Assembly (NCBI RefSeq): GCF_018687095.1
Contig: NZ_CP061286.1
Span: 248,001-312,000, forward strand
From: Polynucleobacter sp. MWH-UH25E
GTDB lineage: Bacteria; Pseudomonadota; Gammaproteobacteria; Burkholderiales; Burkholderiaceae
Length of the DNA stretch: 64,000 nt
Direction: 5' to 3'
Under the pieces are notes generated by a model. The model had not been told where the DNA came from. It ran no database searches and worked only from the letters and a program-made list of their open reading frames with translations. The position numbers and the translations under genes are program-made. This document shows positions 34,775-44,208 of the stretch, piece by piece (the first letter of the stretch is position 1; every line of letters starts with the position of its first letter).

Positions 34775-36085
34775 TTAGTCCATGAAAGGGCCCCAGGATG
34801 GCTGACGGACATCAGATCCCGGAATACTCAGTACTTGCTTGGAATTGCCATCAACCGATACCGCGGCTAAGACGCGCTTACCGTTGACCTTGGTTGAATA
34901 CAGCACATAACGGCCGTTGGCCGCAAAGGATGGAGATTCATCGGTGGTGCCGTCGGTTAATGCTTGAGCATCACCGGTAGCAAGGTTCAGAATATACAAA
35001 CGATATGCGCCACCAACATTGGCGATATAGGCTAAGTATTTTCCATCTGGTGAGATTCGAGGAGAGGTCACGAAGCCTTGTTTAAAGGTGACGCGTTTAG
35101 CGCCCTCTACTTGCTCTCCATCAGCGCTCATACGATAGATCTGCGGATTACCACCGCGATCACTCGTGAAATAAATATAGCGACCGTCTGCAGAATATTG
35201 TGGTTCGGTATCAATGGTATTGCCGCGAGTTAAGCGATGTAATCCAGTGCCATCAGCATTGATGCCATAGATTTGGGTATTGCCATCTTTCGATAATGAG
35301 ATCGCTAATTTCTTACCATCGGGTGACCAAGCGGGAGCACTGTTATTGCCTTTTTGGTTAGAGAGGGAAATACGGCGACCAGTAGCTAGTTCATGAACGT
35401 AGATGACTGGTTTGCGATCTTCAAAAGAAACATAAGCTACTTTCTTACCATCAGGTGACCACGATGGAGAAATAATTGGCTCGCCACTATTCATCGCGTT
35501 ACGAATATTTTGACCATCTGCATCAGAGATCACCAGGCGATAGCGCTTACCCTCTTTAATGACGTAGGACAAGCGAGTGGAGAAGACGCCCCGCTCGCCT
35601 AGTAATTTATAAATAATGTCATCGGCAATTTTGTGTGCGGCTGCGCGTAAGTTATCCGCGCTAGAGTTGATATTGAGTCCACCTAGACTCTGCGATTTAC
35701 GAATATCAAATAATTTGTAATGAATTTCAAACTGGCCATTACCTGTTTGCACGACTGAACCAACTACTAGTGCATCAGCACCACGAGCAGCCCATGATTT
35801 GTAATTGGGTGTGCCGTCATCACCTTCAACAGCATTACCGTTTTCAGTGTTCTTGAAGTAACCGCTACGAGCTAAGTCTTGACGAATAATTTCTGTAACG
35901 CTGGTTGGCAGTTTTGTTTCATCTTTAAAGCGCATGACTGCGATAGGGTAGAGAGACTGGCCCACGCCGGTAATTTCAATATTCATTTGCGCAAGGGCTG
36001 GACTGATCAAGCTAAAAGTCGAAATAGCAATTGCGATACCAAGCAAATTAGATTTACGAATCATTTTTTTGAATAACTGCAGCAT
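34775..36085 (-). CDS. tolB: Tol-Pal system beta-propeller protein TolB
   Basis: Periplasmic propeller that shuttles between TolA and Pal. Signal peptide to about residue 33 (ending SPALAQ), then the N-terminal alpha/beta domain and repeated propeller motifs such as ISPSWSPDGKKVAYVSFED, APAWSPDGKKLAISLSKDG and PRISPDGKYLAYIA. Length 436. The upstream ATG at 36085 has an AAGG ribosome site; an internal ATG at 36064 would leave a shorter signal. It follows tolA by 12 bp. Confidence 0.97.
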   Translation of the reverse strand: MLQLFKKMIRKSNLLGIAIAISTFSLISPALAQMNIEITGVGQSLYPIAVMRFKDETKLPTSVTEIIRQDLARSGYFKNTENGNAVEGDDGTPNYKSWAARGADALVVGSVVQTGNGQFEIHYKLFDIRKSQSLGGLNINSSADNLRAAAHKIADDIIYKLLGERGVFSTRLSYVIKEGKRYRLVISDADGQNIRNAMNSGEPIISPSWSPDGKKVAYVSFEDRKPVIYVHELATGRRISLSNQKGNNSAPAWSPDGKKLAISLSKDGNTQIYGINADGTGLHRLTRGNTIDTEPQYSADGRYIYFTSDRGGNPQIYRMSADGEQVEGAKRVTFKQGFVTSPRISPDGKYLAYIANVGGAYRLYILNLATGDAQALTDGTTDESPSFAANGRYVLYSTKVNGKRVLAAVSVDGNSKQVLSIPGSDVRQPSWGPFMD

Positions 36086-36097
36086 GCTATAGCCTTC

Positions 36098-36910
36098 TTA
36101 GTCCTTGGGTTTAAAGGTCAGTTTTACTTCGCGTTGTGGAATTTTGCCATTGTCGTCTTTTGGCAGACTCTCCGCACGAGACAGGGCTAGAAGAACAGCG
36201 CGATCCCAGGCGGGAATACCGCTGGAGGTGAGAACGCTGGTGCTCAGAATTGCGCCATCAGGTGCGAGATTCACTTGTATCACGGCTGCTGGATTTCCGG
36301 AAACGGATTCTGGATTGAAAACAATCAGCGGCTTTACCTTCTTAATCACTTTGTCTGTCCAGCCAGGGGGTGCGTTTCCGCCGCCACCAACACCGCTACC
36401 TGATGTGCCTCCACTACCCCCTTCAGCTCCGGCGGCAGCTCTGAGTCTAGCCAATTGATCAGCACGAACTTTTTCTGCAGCAGCATTAGCTTTTGTTTCC
36501 GTCGGTGATTTTGCTTCAACCTTTTTGGCTGGCTCTACTTTCTTTGGCTGCTCTTTTTCTTTAGGTGGAGGAGGCTTTACCGCTTTTGGTTTTTCTTTGA
36601 CTACCTCTTTCTTTGGCGGCTCTTTTTCTACCTTCTTTTTCTTGATGGCAATCTCAGCAGCTTCTTCCTTAACCACTGTTTTTACTTCAGGTTCTGGCGG
36701 TGTTTCAACTTGAGGAGTGGAGTCCCAAAGTTCTACCTCAACACCAGATGGCGTGGAGTTATTCCAACTGATGCCAATGACTAAAAAAGCGAGTAATCCC
36801 AAATGTGCTATTAGCGAAAATGTAAAGGCGCGTTTCGTGCTCTCTTGCTTGGTCAACCGTCCCCGCTTGAATGGCGAGGGAGATGATTGAAAAGTGGCTG
36901 CGCTATTCAT
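36098..36910 (-). CDS. tolA: Cell envelope integrity protein TolA
   Basis: Inner-membrane protein linking TolQR to TolB/Pal. One N-terminal membrane segment (FSLIAHLGLLAFLVIGISW, about residues 27-45), a long Lys/Pro/Glu-rich periplasmic stalk (about 60-150), a Gly-rich hinge, and a TonB-like C-terminal domain with IQVNLAPDGAILSTSVLTSSG. I use the ATG at 36910 in place of a TTG six bases earlier. It follows tolR by 33 bp. Confidence 0.93.
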   Translation of the reverse strand: MNSAATFQSSPSPFKRGRLTKQESTKRAFTFSLIAHLGLLAFLVIGISWNNSTPSGVEVELWDSTPQVETPPEPEVKTVVKEEAAEIAIKKKKVEKEPPKKEVVKEKPKAVKPPPPKEKEQPKKVEPAKKVEAKSPTETKANAAAEKVRADQLARLRAAAGAEGGSGGTSGSGVGGGGNAPPGWTDKVIKKVKPLIVFNPESVSGNPAAVIQVNLAPDGAILSTSVLTSSGIPAWDRAVLLALSRAESLPKDDNGKIPQREVKLTFKPKD

Positions 36911-36943
36911 GGGCAAATGAAATGGCTGAAATAGGCCAAAGTC

Positions 36944-37363
36944 CTACTGGCTCTTGACCGCAAGGCCAACGCGTTTGACGCCATTTTCTTTGAGCTTAGA
37001 CATGACATTCATTACAGTCTCGTACTTAATGGATTTATCTGCAGCAAGCACAACGGGTTGATCGGCTGATTTCTCGGCTTGTGTTCTAGCAAAGGCCCCT
37101 AGTTCAAATGGAGTGAGCGTTTGAACGGGTTCACCATCTTTACGCACGATGACGTTTTCATTGGCATCGATAGTTAAAAAGATGGGTGGTAATGCTTGCA
37201 CTTTAGCGCCACCAACAGTGGGAAGATTAACTACACCTGGATTCACCATGGGAGCAGTGACCATAAAGATCACAAGCAACACTAGCATCACATCAATGTA
37301 GGGAACTACATTGATCTCAGCTTTGGCGCGACGTTTGGAGTTGCGCAGGGAAGAGCTAGCCAT
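36944..37363 (-). CDS. tolR: Biopolymer transport protein TolR
   Basis: ExbD/TolR stator subunit that uses proton flow with TolQ. One N-terminal membrane helix carries the key Asp: INVVPYIDVMLVLLVIFMV near residue 17-35. The periplasmic domain ends GVKRVGLAVKSQ. Length 139. It follows tolQ by 11 bp in the tolQRAB-pal-cpoB-queC cluster. Confidence 0.96.
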   Translation of the reverse strand: MASSSLRNSKRRAKAEINVVPYIDVMLVLLVIFMVTAPMVNPGVVNLPTVGGAKVQALPPIFLTIDANENVIVRKDGEPVQTLTPFELGAFARTQAEKSADQPVVLAADKSIKYETVMNVMSKLKENGVKRVGLAVKSQ

Positions 37364-37374
37364 GCTGATACTCC

Positions 37375-38031
37375 TTAGCGACCCGCCGTTTGACGTTGCA
37401 AGATGTTAGTGAACTCTTCAATGAAAGTTTCAAAACGAATCGCTAGACGATCTACATCGGTTGCTGCACGGTTGTAAGCAACCACCGCCGGAATCGCTGC
37501 AAATAAACCAATCGCAGTTGCAATCAAGGCTTCAGCAATACCAGGGGCAACTGCAGAGAGCGTTGCATTTTGTACGTTTGCTAAACCGCGGAAAGAGTGC
37601 ATGATTCCCCATACTGTGCCAAAGAGGCCGATGTAAGGAGAGACAGAGCCAACTGAAGCCAAAAATGGCAAATTCGCTTCCAATGCATCCATCTCTCTTT
37701 GGTAGGTGGCTTTCATTGCCCTGCGAGCAGCATCGATTTCATGAACTTTCATGAACTCTTGCATGCCGGCTTCGAAGATGTGCTCCAGCACGGCATCGCT
37801 ACGAGTATTGCGTTGGGCTGCCTCCAGAAGGGTATTGAGGTCGCCACCAGACCAGAAATCTCGCTCAAAACGGTCCGTATCTTGGCGAACCCCCCGCAAA
37901 ATCGCGGTTTTCTTAAAAATAATGGTCCAAGAGGCTATAGACATCCCCATTAATAACACCATTACCAACTGTACTAATAGGCTGGCGTTGAGGACTAGGG
38001 ATAGAAAAGAAAGGTCTTGTGTAGTAGTCAT
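37375..38031 (-). CDS. tolQ: Tol-Pal system proton channel TolQ
   Basis: MotA/TolQ/ExbB-type channel protein with three membrane segments, at about residues 14-34, 125-150 and 160-185. Motifs LPFLASVGSVSPYIGLFGTVWGIMHSF-type block and GIAEALIATAIGLFAAIPAV are family hallmarks. Length 218. It is the first gene of the tol cluster here; ybgC, which often precedes it, is absent and glyA is divergent. Confidence 0.96.
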   Translation of the reverse strand: MTTTQDLSFLSLVLNASLLVQLVMVLLMGMSIASWTIIFKKTAILRGVRQDTDRFERDFWSGGDLNTLLEAAQRNTRSDAVLEHIFEAGMQEFMKVHEIDAARRAMKATYQREMDALEANLPFLASVGSVSPYIGLFGTVWGIMHSFRGLANVQNATLSAVAPGIAEALIATAIGLFAAIPAVVAYNRAATDVDRLAIRFETFIEEFTNILQRQTAGR

Positions 38032-38125
38032 GGCGGATTTTGTATGATGTAGGTTGATTTTACTTACTTAATGGAATAACCCAATTCTTAGTTAGTTCAT
38101 TACTCAACACCCTAGGATTTCTATC

Positions 38126-39370
38126 ATGTTTGACCGCCAAAACACCTTAGCCAAAATAGACCCCCAGTTATGGGAAGCCATCCAGAATGAAAACAAGCGT
38201 CAAGAAGACCATATTGAGCTGATTGCTTCTGAGAACTACACCTCTCCAGCGGTTATGGCAGCTCAAGGCTCTCAATTAACCAATAAATATGCTGAAGGCT
38301 ATCCAGGCAAGCGTTACTACGGTGGCTGTGAATTCGTGGACGTTGCGGAGCAGTTAGCGATTGATCGCGTGAAAGCTTTGTTTGGTGCTGAAGCGGCAAA
38401 CGTGCAACCCCATTGCGGCGCTTCCGCAAACCAAGCAGTTTTCTTGGCGTTCCTAAAACCAGGCGATACCTTTATGGGAATGAGTTTGGCTGAAGGTGGT
38501 CACTTGACTCACGGTATGGCATTGAACATGAGTGGCAAGTGGTTTAACCCAATCGCATACGGCTTGGATAAAAATGAAGAAATTGATTATGAGCAAATGG
38601 AGCGTTTGGCTCGTGAGCACAAACCCAAATTGATCATTGCAGGCGCATCTGCTTACTCCAAAAAAATTGACTTTGAGCGCATTGGTAAATTAGCCAAAGA
38701 AGTGGGCGCGATCTTTATGGTGGATATGGCGCACTATGCAGGTTTGGTTGCTGCAGGCGTGTATCCAAATCCAGTGCCACATGCGGATATCGTGACTTCC
38801 ACTACTCACAAGAGCTTGCGCGGCCCACGTGGTGGCATCATCTTGATGAAGGCTGAGCATGAGAAGGCAATTAACTCTGCAGTCTTCCCAGGCTTGCAAG
38901 GCGGCCCATTGATGCACGTGATTGCTGCTAAAGCGGTGGCTTTCAAAGAAGCAGCAGAGCCAGGCTTTAAGGATTATCAAAAGCAAGTTGTTGCAAATGC
39001 AAAAGCATTGGCAGAGACCTTAATCTCTCGCGGCTTACGTATTGTTTCTGGCGGCACAGATTCTCATGTGATGTTGGTAGATTTGCGTGCAAAGAACATG
39101 ACCGGTAAAGAAGCTGAACGTGTTCTAGGCGAGGCTCATATCACTTGTAACAAAAACGGTATTCCGAATGATCCAGAGAAGCCAATGGTCACTAGTGGTA
39201 TTCGTTTGGGATCACCAGCGATGACAACGCGTGGATTTAAAGAAGCTGAAGCAAGACAGGTGGGTAATTTCATTGCGGACGTTTTGGATAATCCAAATGA
39301 TCCTGGCAATATTGCCAAAGTGCGTGCGCAAGTTGCAGAGTTAACTAAGCGCTTCCCTGTTTACGGTTAA
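38126..39370 (+). CDS. glyA: Serine hydroxymethyltransferase
   Basis: PLP enzyme that interconverts serine and glycine and loads tetrahydrofolate with one-carbon units. HIELIASENYTSPAVM near residue 32, YAEGYPGKRYYGGCEFVD, and the PLP lysine in VTSTTHKSLRGPRGG near residue 230. Length 414. It has a 94-bp intergenic region shared with divergent tolQ; no glycine or folate riboswitch is apparent there. nrdR follows by 38 bp. Confidence 0.98.
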   Translation: MFDRQNTLAKIDPQLWEAIQNENKRQEDHIELIASENYTSPAVMAAQGSQLTNKYAEGYPGKRYYGGCEFVDVAEQLAIDRVKALFGAEAANVQPHCGASANQAVFLAFLKPGDTFMGMSLAEGGHLTHGMALNMSGKWFNPIAYGLDKNEEIDYEQMERLAREHKPKLIIAGASAYSKKIDFERIGKLAKEVGAIFMVDMAHYAGLVAAGVYPNPVPHADIVTSTTHKSLRGPRGGIILMKAEHEKAINSAVFPGLQGGPLMHVIAAKAVAFKEAAEPGFKDYQKQVVANAKALAETLISRGLRIVSGGTDSHVMLVDLRAKNMTGKEAERVLGEAHITCNKNGIPNDPEKPMVTSGIRLGSPAMTTRGFKEAEARQVGNFIADVLDNPNDPGNIAKVRAQVAELTKRFPVYG

Positions 39371-39408
39371 CTTAATAAGTAACAGCAAGTAACAATAATC
39401 AATAACGA

Positions 39409-39855
39409 ATGCGCTGCCCTTTTTGCCATAATGACGATACCCAGGTTCTAGATACCCGGGTATCTGACGAGGGGGATACCATTCGCCGCCGTCGCCGTTG
39501 TGCCAAGTGCGATAAGCGTTTTACGACTTATGAGCGGGTTGAACTGGCCCTACCTGCAATCGTTAAAAAGAATGGCAGTCGCGTTGAATACAGCCACGAT
39601 AAGTTGGCAAGCTCACTAAAGCTTGCTCTTAGAAAGCGCCCTGTTTCGTCAGATTCTGTTGATGAGTCTATTGCTCGCATTGAGGAAAAACTGCTTAGCT
39701 TGGGTGAAAAAGAAATTCCGAGTGAGCGTGTCGGTGAGTTGGTGATGCGCGAGCTCAAGCGACTTGATAAGGTTGCTTATATTCGATTTGCTTCTGTATA
39801 TCGAAGCTTTGCCGATATTGAGTCTTTTGAGAGCGCCCTTAAAGAACTGAAGTAA
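39409..39855 (+). CDS. nrdR: Transcriptional repressor NrdR
   Basis: ATP/dATP-sensing repressor of ribonucleotide reductase genes. N-terminal zinc ribbon MRCPFCHNDDTQVLDTR with RRRRRCAKCDKRFTTYERVE, then an ATP-cone domain from about residue 48. Length 148. glyA-nrdR is a frequent pairing. A bidirectional terminator follows. Confidence 0.98.
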   Translation: MRCPFCHNDDTQVLDTRVSDEGDTIRRRRRCAKCDKRFTTYERVELALPAIVKKNGSRVEYSHDKLASSLKLALRKRPVSSDSVDESIARIEEKLLSLGEKEIPSERVGELVMRELKRLDKVAYIRFASVYRSFADIESFESALKELK

Positions 39856-39890
39856 GCCCTCTTGTTTGAAGTGCTTGTTTATATCGACAG

Positions 39891-39920
39891 TAAAAAAGAC
39901 TGCAATTGCAGTCTTTTTTA
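39891..39920. terminator. Bidirectional terminator between nrdR and adk
   Basis: A perfect 30-base palindrome with a GACTGCAATTGCAGTC core flanked by A6 and T6 runs, so it reads as a hairpin plus U-tract in both directions. It sits 35 bp after the nrdR stop and 24 bp from the convergent adk stop. Confidence 0.9.
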
Positions 39921-39944
39921 TTTGCAAGGCGTTTGAACTAAAAA

Positions 39945-40610
39945 TTATTTCAATACCGCAAAGATAGAAGTTGTAATGTCTTCAACGCTACCGGTACCAT
40001 TCACTTTTCTATAAGCTGGCGCTTTCACTTTGTCAGTGGGACTCGCTTGGGCAGCCCATGATGAATAGTACTCAACCAGTGGGCGCGTTTGGCTATCGTA
40101 AACCTGCAAACGCTTGCGAACGGTTTCTTCTTTGTCATCATCACGCTGAATGAGGGGCTCACCAGTAACATCATCTTTACCTTCCACTTTTGGTGGATTG
40201 AATTTGACGTGATAGGTGCGACCTGAGGCAGGGTGAACGCGACGGCCACTCATGCGATCAATGATGGCATCGAATGGCACATCGATTTCTAAAACGTAAT
40301 CAATCGGTACACCAGCATCTTTCATAGCTTGTGCCTGAGGAATGGTTCTTGGAAAACCATCAAACAAATAACCTTTGCCGCAATCAGGTTGAGTCAGACG
40401 GTCTTTCACCAAGCCAATGATGATGTCATCGGAAACCAAGCCGCCAGCATCCATAATTTTTTTAGCGGCAACGCCGAGCTCAGTTCCCGCTTTCACTGCA
40501 GCGCGCAACATGTCGCCAGTAGAAATTTGTGGAATACCAAATTTTTCACAAATAAATTGAGCTTGTGTGCCTTTACCAGCACCCGGTGCACCGAGCAGAA
40601 TCAACCGCAT
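39945..40610 (-). CDS. adk: Adenylate kinase
   Basis: Interconverts AMP, ADP and ATP. Walker A LLGAPGAGKGTQAQFICEKF at the N-terminus, ISTGDMLRAAVKAGTELG, LFDGFPRTIPQAQAM and a long LID domain (about residues 122-160) with RRVHPASGRTYH. Length 221. It closes the exbB-exbD-lpxK-trm112-kdsB-adk series. Confidence 0.98.
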   Translation of the reverse strand: MRLILLGAPGAGKGTQAQFICEKFGIPQISTGDMLRAAVKAGTELGVAAKKIMDAGGLVSDDIIIGLVKDRLTQPDCGKGYLFDGFPRTIPQAQAMKDAGVPIDYVLEIDVPFDAIIDRMSGRRVHPASGRTYHVKFNPPKVEGKDDVTGEPLIQRDDDKEETVRKRLQVYDSQTRPLVEYYSSWAAQASPTDKVKAPAYRKVNGTGSVEDITTSIFAVLK

Positions 40611-40730
40611 TGTTTTCCCCTTAGAAGAGCTGACATTGTCCCGTATTTTGTCGGGATCATTGATATATGGTTCTTAGGATTATCCCCGAGAAACTCTCTA
40701 GAACCCCAAATTCTGAGGGGTAATCGGGGT

Positions 40731-41501
40731 CTAGGAGGCATTAAATGCGATTCGAACGCGTTCTAGGTCCTCTGGTGTATCAACGCCAACTGGTGGGGCT
40801 TGATCTGATATGTGAACTGCAATACGGTACCCATTCCAAAGCGCTCTGAGTTGCTCTAGCGCTTCTGCTTGTTCTGGCGGCGCTGGATCTAGACGGGTAT
40901 AAGCCTGCAAAAATTCAGCACGATAGGCATAGATACCCAAATGGCGTAAGTGTGTGACAGGGCTATTTTTATGCTCTTTATCAGCATCCCGAACAAATGG
41001 AATGGCTGCTCTTGAAAAATACAATGCTTCACCAGACCGATTCAAAACTACCTTAACAACATTCGGATTTTGGATTTCTGCTTCATCATCGATTCGTACG
41101 GCAACCGTTGAAATAGCGCACTCTGCATGATCCGATAAAGTTTGAGCAACTTGATTAATAAGTTCTGGTGGAATGAGTGGTTCATCACCTTGCACATTTA
41201 CTACTAAAGCATTATTCGGTAATTTGAGTAAATGGGCTACTTCAGCAAGACGGTCTGTACCAGTTGGGTGATTTTCGCTAGTGAGTAAACATTCAATACG
41301 ATACTCATCGCATACCGCTTGAATCTCAGGAGAATCTGTTGCAACCACCACGCTTTGCGCTAAGGATTTTTTGGCTTGCTCTGCAACTCGCACAACCATG
41401 GGTTTGCCACCAATATTTGCAAGAGGCTTGCGAGGTAGTCGTGTAGAGGCGAGTCTAGCTGGTATGACAACCAAAAAATCTGGGGCTGCAGATGCGCTCA
41501 T
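40731..41501 (-). CDS. kdsB: CMP-KDO synthetase
   Basis: 3-deoxy-manno-octulosonate cytidylyltransferase, which activates KDO for lipid A core assembly. LVVIPARLASTRLPRKPL near the N-terminus, VNVQGDEPLIPPELI, and YFSRAAIPFVRD near 155. The ATG at 41501 gives 256 residues; an in-frame ATG at 41525 overlaps the upstream Trm112-like gene. It works with lpxK, three genes upstream. Confidence 0.96.
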   Translation of the reverse strand: MSASAAPDFLVVIPARLASTRLPRKPLANIGGKPMVVRVAEQAKKSLAQSVVVATDSPEIQAVCDEYRIECLLTSENHPTGTDRLAEVAHLLKLPNNALVVNVQGDEPLIPPELINQVAQTLSDHAECAISTVAVRIDDEAEIQNPNVVKVVLNRSGEALYFSRAAIPFVRDADKEHKNSPVTHLRHLGIYAYRAEFLQAYTRLDPAPPEQAEALEQLRALWNGYRIAVHISDQAPPVGVDTPEDLERVRIAFNAS

Positions 41502-41511
41502 ATGTAAGTAC

Positions 41512-41691
41512 TTAAAGAATTTCATCGGCGCTCAAACTTCGCGCCTCTTCTACTAGCATCACCGGAACGTCATCACGAATAGGGTAGGCAAGGCGATCCG
41601 CTTTGCAAATCAGCTCCTGTTTTTCAGGATCTAAATGCAATTGGCTTTTACACAGGGGGCAAACCAGGATATCGAGTAGTCGCTTGTCCAT
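41512..41691 (-). CDS. Trm112-like zinc-ribbon protein (YcaR family)
   Basis: A 59-residue protein, too short for most ORF calls. MDKRLLDILVCPLCKSQLHL carries CPLC (Cys 11 and 14), with a third Cys at 29 in ELICKADRLAYPIRDDVPVM, the Trm112/UPF0434 pattern. Family members sit between lpxK and kdsB in many proteobacteria, as here: 36 bp after lpxK and 10 bp before kdsB. It may be a small activator or metal-binding partner; function is unknown. Confidence 0.93.
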   Translation of the reverse strand: MDKRLLDILVCPLCKSQLHLDPEKQELICKADRLAYPIRDDVPVMLVEEARSLSADEIL

Positions 41692-41727
41692 AATGATTTC
41701 AATAATGGGTCAATAGGTAGGGATCTA

Positions 41728-42813
41728 TTAGAGAGTATAGCGACGTGGGTCGGGCCTTTGCAAAATGGATTGCAGCCAATCCATCAGATTTTCAGATAAT
41801 CGTAATGACATTGGGGCAACCCAAATCCGCTCATCAGAGATGCCAGAGCACTTCACCGCATCTTTTTCGGTGATCAAAATGCATTGTGCCTTGATGGCGT
41901 TGAAAAACTCGGGCGTGAAAGTAGCATGATCTGGTAACGGAATATTTTTGCTGGAGATGCCATGTTTTGCTATGTCATCAAAAAAGCGATTTGGATTTCC
42001 AAGTCCCGCAACTGCAGTGATGTTCTTTGGTAAAAATTGCTCGGCAATCTGTTCGAATGATTGAGTATTTGCAGGGTTGATCAATTGGTATGGTGTACCC
42101 AATTGACTGGATAAATAAAAAGCTCGACGACCTAAGAAGTATTCATCGCTAGGTGCTGCTTTTAGGTCTCTGGCTAGGCTGGTAAAGAGTGTGGCATCAC
42201 GCTCACGAGTAGCGGGTTCGCGCAGGGGGCCTGCAGGCAATAGAAAGCGATTGCCTTCACCACGACTATCTCGAACGACTAACTCTACGTCGCGCCCACC
42301 TTCCCGGGCTGGCCAGCGAACTAGTCCGCGGTGTTGCAAGCCATCATCGCTAATAATCACATTCACCTCAGGAGAATGTTTCAGTAAAGCCTGAATGCTG
42401 TCATTACGCTTGGGAAAAACCCAAATTGGAAATTGATTGTGAGTGCGTTTTGCAATTAAAACGGGTTCATCACCAACAACTAACGGGTCTGAATCAGTGT
42501 TTACTTGAAGCGGCGAAGTTTGTAGAGATGACCCATAGCCTCTACTAATGATTCCGGGTTTCCAGCCTAGCTCAGATAGCTGTTGCGCCAGCGCAATCAC
42601 GATTGGAGTTTTGCCAGTTCCGCCAACTCGAATATTGCCCACGATAATGATGGGAACTGGCGCAGGTTTAGCGTTGCCGATATCTAAATCGTGAATGATT
42701 TTGCGAATACGCAAAATCATGCCAAAGAGCCAGGACAGGGGCCATAGTATTAGGCCGGTGGGGCCGCGCCTCTCCCAAAAACTGGGGGCTTTACGAAAAA
42801 AAGAGAAAGCCAT
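41728..42813 (-). CDS. lpxK: Tetraacyldisaccharide 4'-kinase
   Basis: Inner-membrane kinase that phosphorylates the lipid A precursor at the 4' position. An N-terminal amphipathic/membrane anchor (SFWERRGPTGLILWPLSWLFG) precedes the Walker A VGNIRVGGTGKTPIVIALA near residue 58. NVIISDDGLQH follows. Length 361. It starts two bases after exbD stops. Confidence 0.96.
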   Translation of the reverse strand: MAFSFFRKAPSFWERRGPTGLILWPLSWLFGMILRIRKIIHDLDIGNAKPAPVPIIIVGNIRVGGTGKTPIVIALAQQLSELGWKPGIISRGYGSSLQTSPLQVNTDSDPLVVGDEPVLIAKRTHNQFPIWVFPKRNDSIQALLKHSPEVNVIISDDGLQHRGLVRWPAREGGRDVELVVRDSRGEGNRFLLPAGPLREPATRERDATLFTSLARDLKAAPSDEYFLGRRAFYLSSQLGTPYQLINPANTQSFEQIAEQFLPKNITAVAGLGNPNRFFDDIAKHGISSKNIPLPDHATFTPEFFNAIKAQCILITEKDAVKCSGISDERIWVAPMSLRLSENLMDWLQSILQRPDPRRYTL

Positions 42814-42815
42814 AG

Positions 42816-43262
42816 CTACTTTTTTGTCTGACTACTAAAGACGACATTTGAAAGGTTTGCATCGCGCGCTGCTTCTAGGGCTGTCATCACAGATTGATGA
42901 GGTGCTTTTGCATCTGCATCGATATTGACCTGAAGGTTGCTGTCTTTGTTGCTCAGTTGGGCTAGAGCGTTACTTAACTGAGATGGGTCTGTTACCTTGC
43001 CATTGATCGCAAAACGCCCATCACGGCTGACAGCAATGTGCACTTGTTTACTTTCTGCTTGTGACTCGCTGCCACTAGCTGTTGGCAAGGTAATAGCCAG
43101 TTCTTGGTAGCGTGTAAAGGTTGTGGAGATCATTAAAAAGATCAATACCACTAACAACACATCGATAAATGGAATGAGATTAATTTCTGGTTCAGTAGAA
43201 ACAGAATTTGTTCCTAAGGAAAATGAATTTCCAGATTTCGAGTGTGTTTGCAACCAACTCAT
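42816..43262 (-). CDS. exbD: ExbD/TolR-family biopolymer transport protein
   Basis: Single-pass proton-channel partner of ExbB. The membrane helix INLIPFIDVLLVVLIFLMIS (about residues 28-48) carries the conserved Asp; a periplasmic domain follows. Length 148. It overlaps exbB by ATGA. No TonB gene is adjacent, so whether it powers TonB receptors or another task is open. It is distinct from tolR in this window. Confidence 0.92.
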   Translation of the reverse strand: MSWLQTHSKSGNSFSLGTNSVSTEPEINLIPFIDVLLVVLIFLMISTTFTRYQELAITLPTASGSESQAESKQVHIAVSRDGRFAINGKVTDPSQLSNALAQLSNKDSNLQVNIDADAKAPHQSVMTALEAARDANLSNVVFSSQTKK

Positions 43263-43894
43263 GAGTTAGATTCAGTGGGATAAAGTTTTTTAAATAGTTG
43301 GCGTGTGAATTCTTCACACTCACGTTGACGTTGGTTGGCAATGGCACGCAATGCGCGCCAGCTCGCTAATGCTGGAATAGCAATCAGCAAACCAAATGCA
43401 GTGTTGTATAGCGCAACAGAAATGCCATGAGCAAGTTGTTGAGGGCTGCCTGCTCCATTGACAGCACCTTGGCTGCCAAAGATCTCAATCATGCCGACAA
43501 CGGTGCCAAATAAGCCTAACAAGGGCGCGATGGTTGCGATTGTCGCTAGCACACCGAGGTAGCGATCAAATTTGAGCCAAGTACTTTGTGCCACCGCTTG
43601 CAGCTCTTCCAAAGCTGACTGTGCGTTGTTATCAGCGGATTTTTCCCGCAGAGCACAAGCAAGTAATGGGCTTGCAGGAGAGAGTTGGGTTAATTGCGTA
43701 ATTTGCTCATTGGCAATGGATTTTTGGCCAAGCAATTGATTGCAAAGGGAAAACGCTGTTTCTAGTGTGCCAGTTGGAAAAATATGAACTTGTCTCAGAT
43801 ACCAAGTTCGCTCAATCACAATGGCTAAACCGATGATTGAGAGGATTAAAAGGGGCCAAATAGGCCAGCCAGCAGATAGTAAGATGGAGTACAT
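43259..43894 (-). CDS. exbB: MotA/TolQ/ExbB proton channel family protein
   Basis: Three membrane segments at about residues 8-25, 112-135 and 158-180; LGVLATIATIAPLLGLFGTVVGMIEIF and HGISVALYNTAFGLLIAIPAL are the conserved channel blocks (cited parts only). Length 211. It is the first gene of the exbB-exbD-lpxK-trm112-kdsB-adk series, an order shared with related betaproteobacteria. Confidence 0.92.
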   Translation of the reverse strand: MYSILLSAGWPIWPLLILSIIGLAIVIERTWYLRQVHIFPTGTLETAFSLCNQLLGQKSIANEQITQLTQLSPASPLLACALREKSADNNAQSALEELQAVAQSTWLKFDRYLGVLATIATIAPLLGLFGTVVGMIEIFGSQGAVNGAGSPQQLAHGISVALYNTAFGLLIAIPALASWRALRAIANQRQRECEEFTRQLFKKLYPTESNS

Positions 43895-44208
43895 AAGCTC
43901 AGTACTTTAGCTGAATTATTGGACCCTTCTTATAAAGCTTGCCTGTGGATAACTCTGTGCAAAACTTTTTCGTGGGGGCAAGCTAAGTCATTGATTGATG
44001 GTGGAAGCGGTGTAAACCTCATCAAAACACCTTATGATGGCTGAGTATTTTTATTATATAAATCAAAGGCTTGTAAATTAACTGTAGTATTTATGAGACG
44101 TTTCGGGTCAGTAACTGCTTACTTATGATTATTCAACCTAGAGCCAATCAGCTTCTGTGGATATTTATTACCCTCAAAGCCTGATGATTTAGGGAGTTAA
44201 AAGAAAAA
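43895..44208. other. Divergent intergenic region exbB/xseA
   Basis: 314 bp without a gene between two divergent starts. It holds a perfect DnaA-box sequence TGTGGATAA (43944-43952) and a near match TGTGGATAT (44156-44164), an AT-rich stretch around 44045-44065 that could contain promoters, and a GGGAG-type ribosome site just before xseA. Two scattered boxes do not make an origin. Confidence 0.4.

Noticed and set aside
38032..38125. Riboswitch upstream of glyA
   Set aside because: The 94-bp gap shows no glycine or folate aptamer core.
43944..44164. Possible replication origin from DnaA boxes
   Set aside because: Only one perfect and one near box, 200 bp apart, with no dnaA, dnaN or gidA nearby and no AT-rich repeat array.
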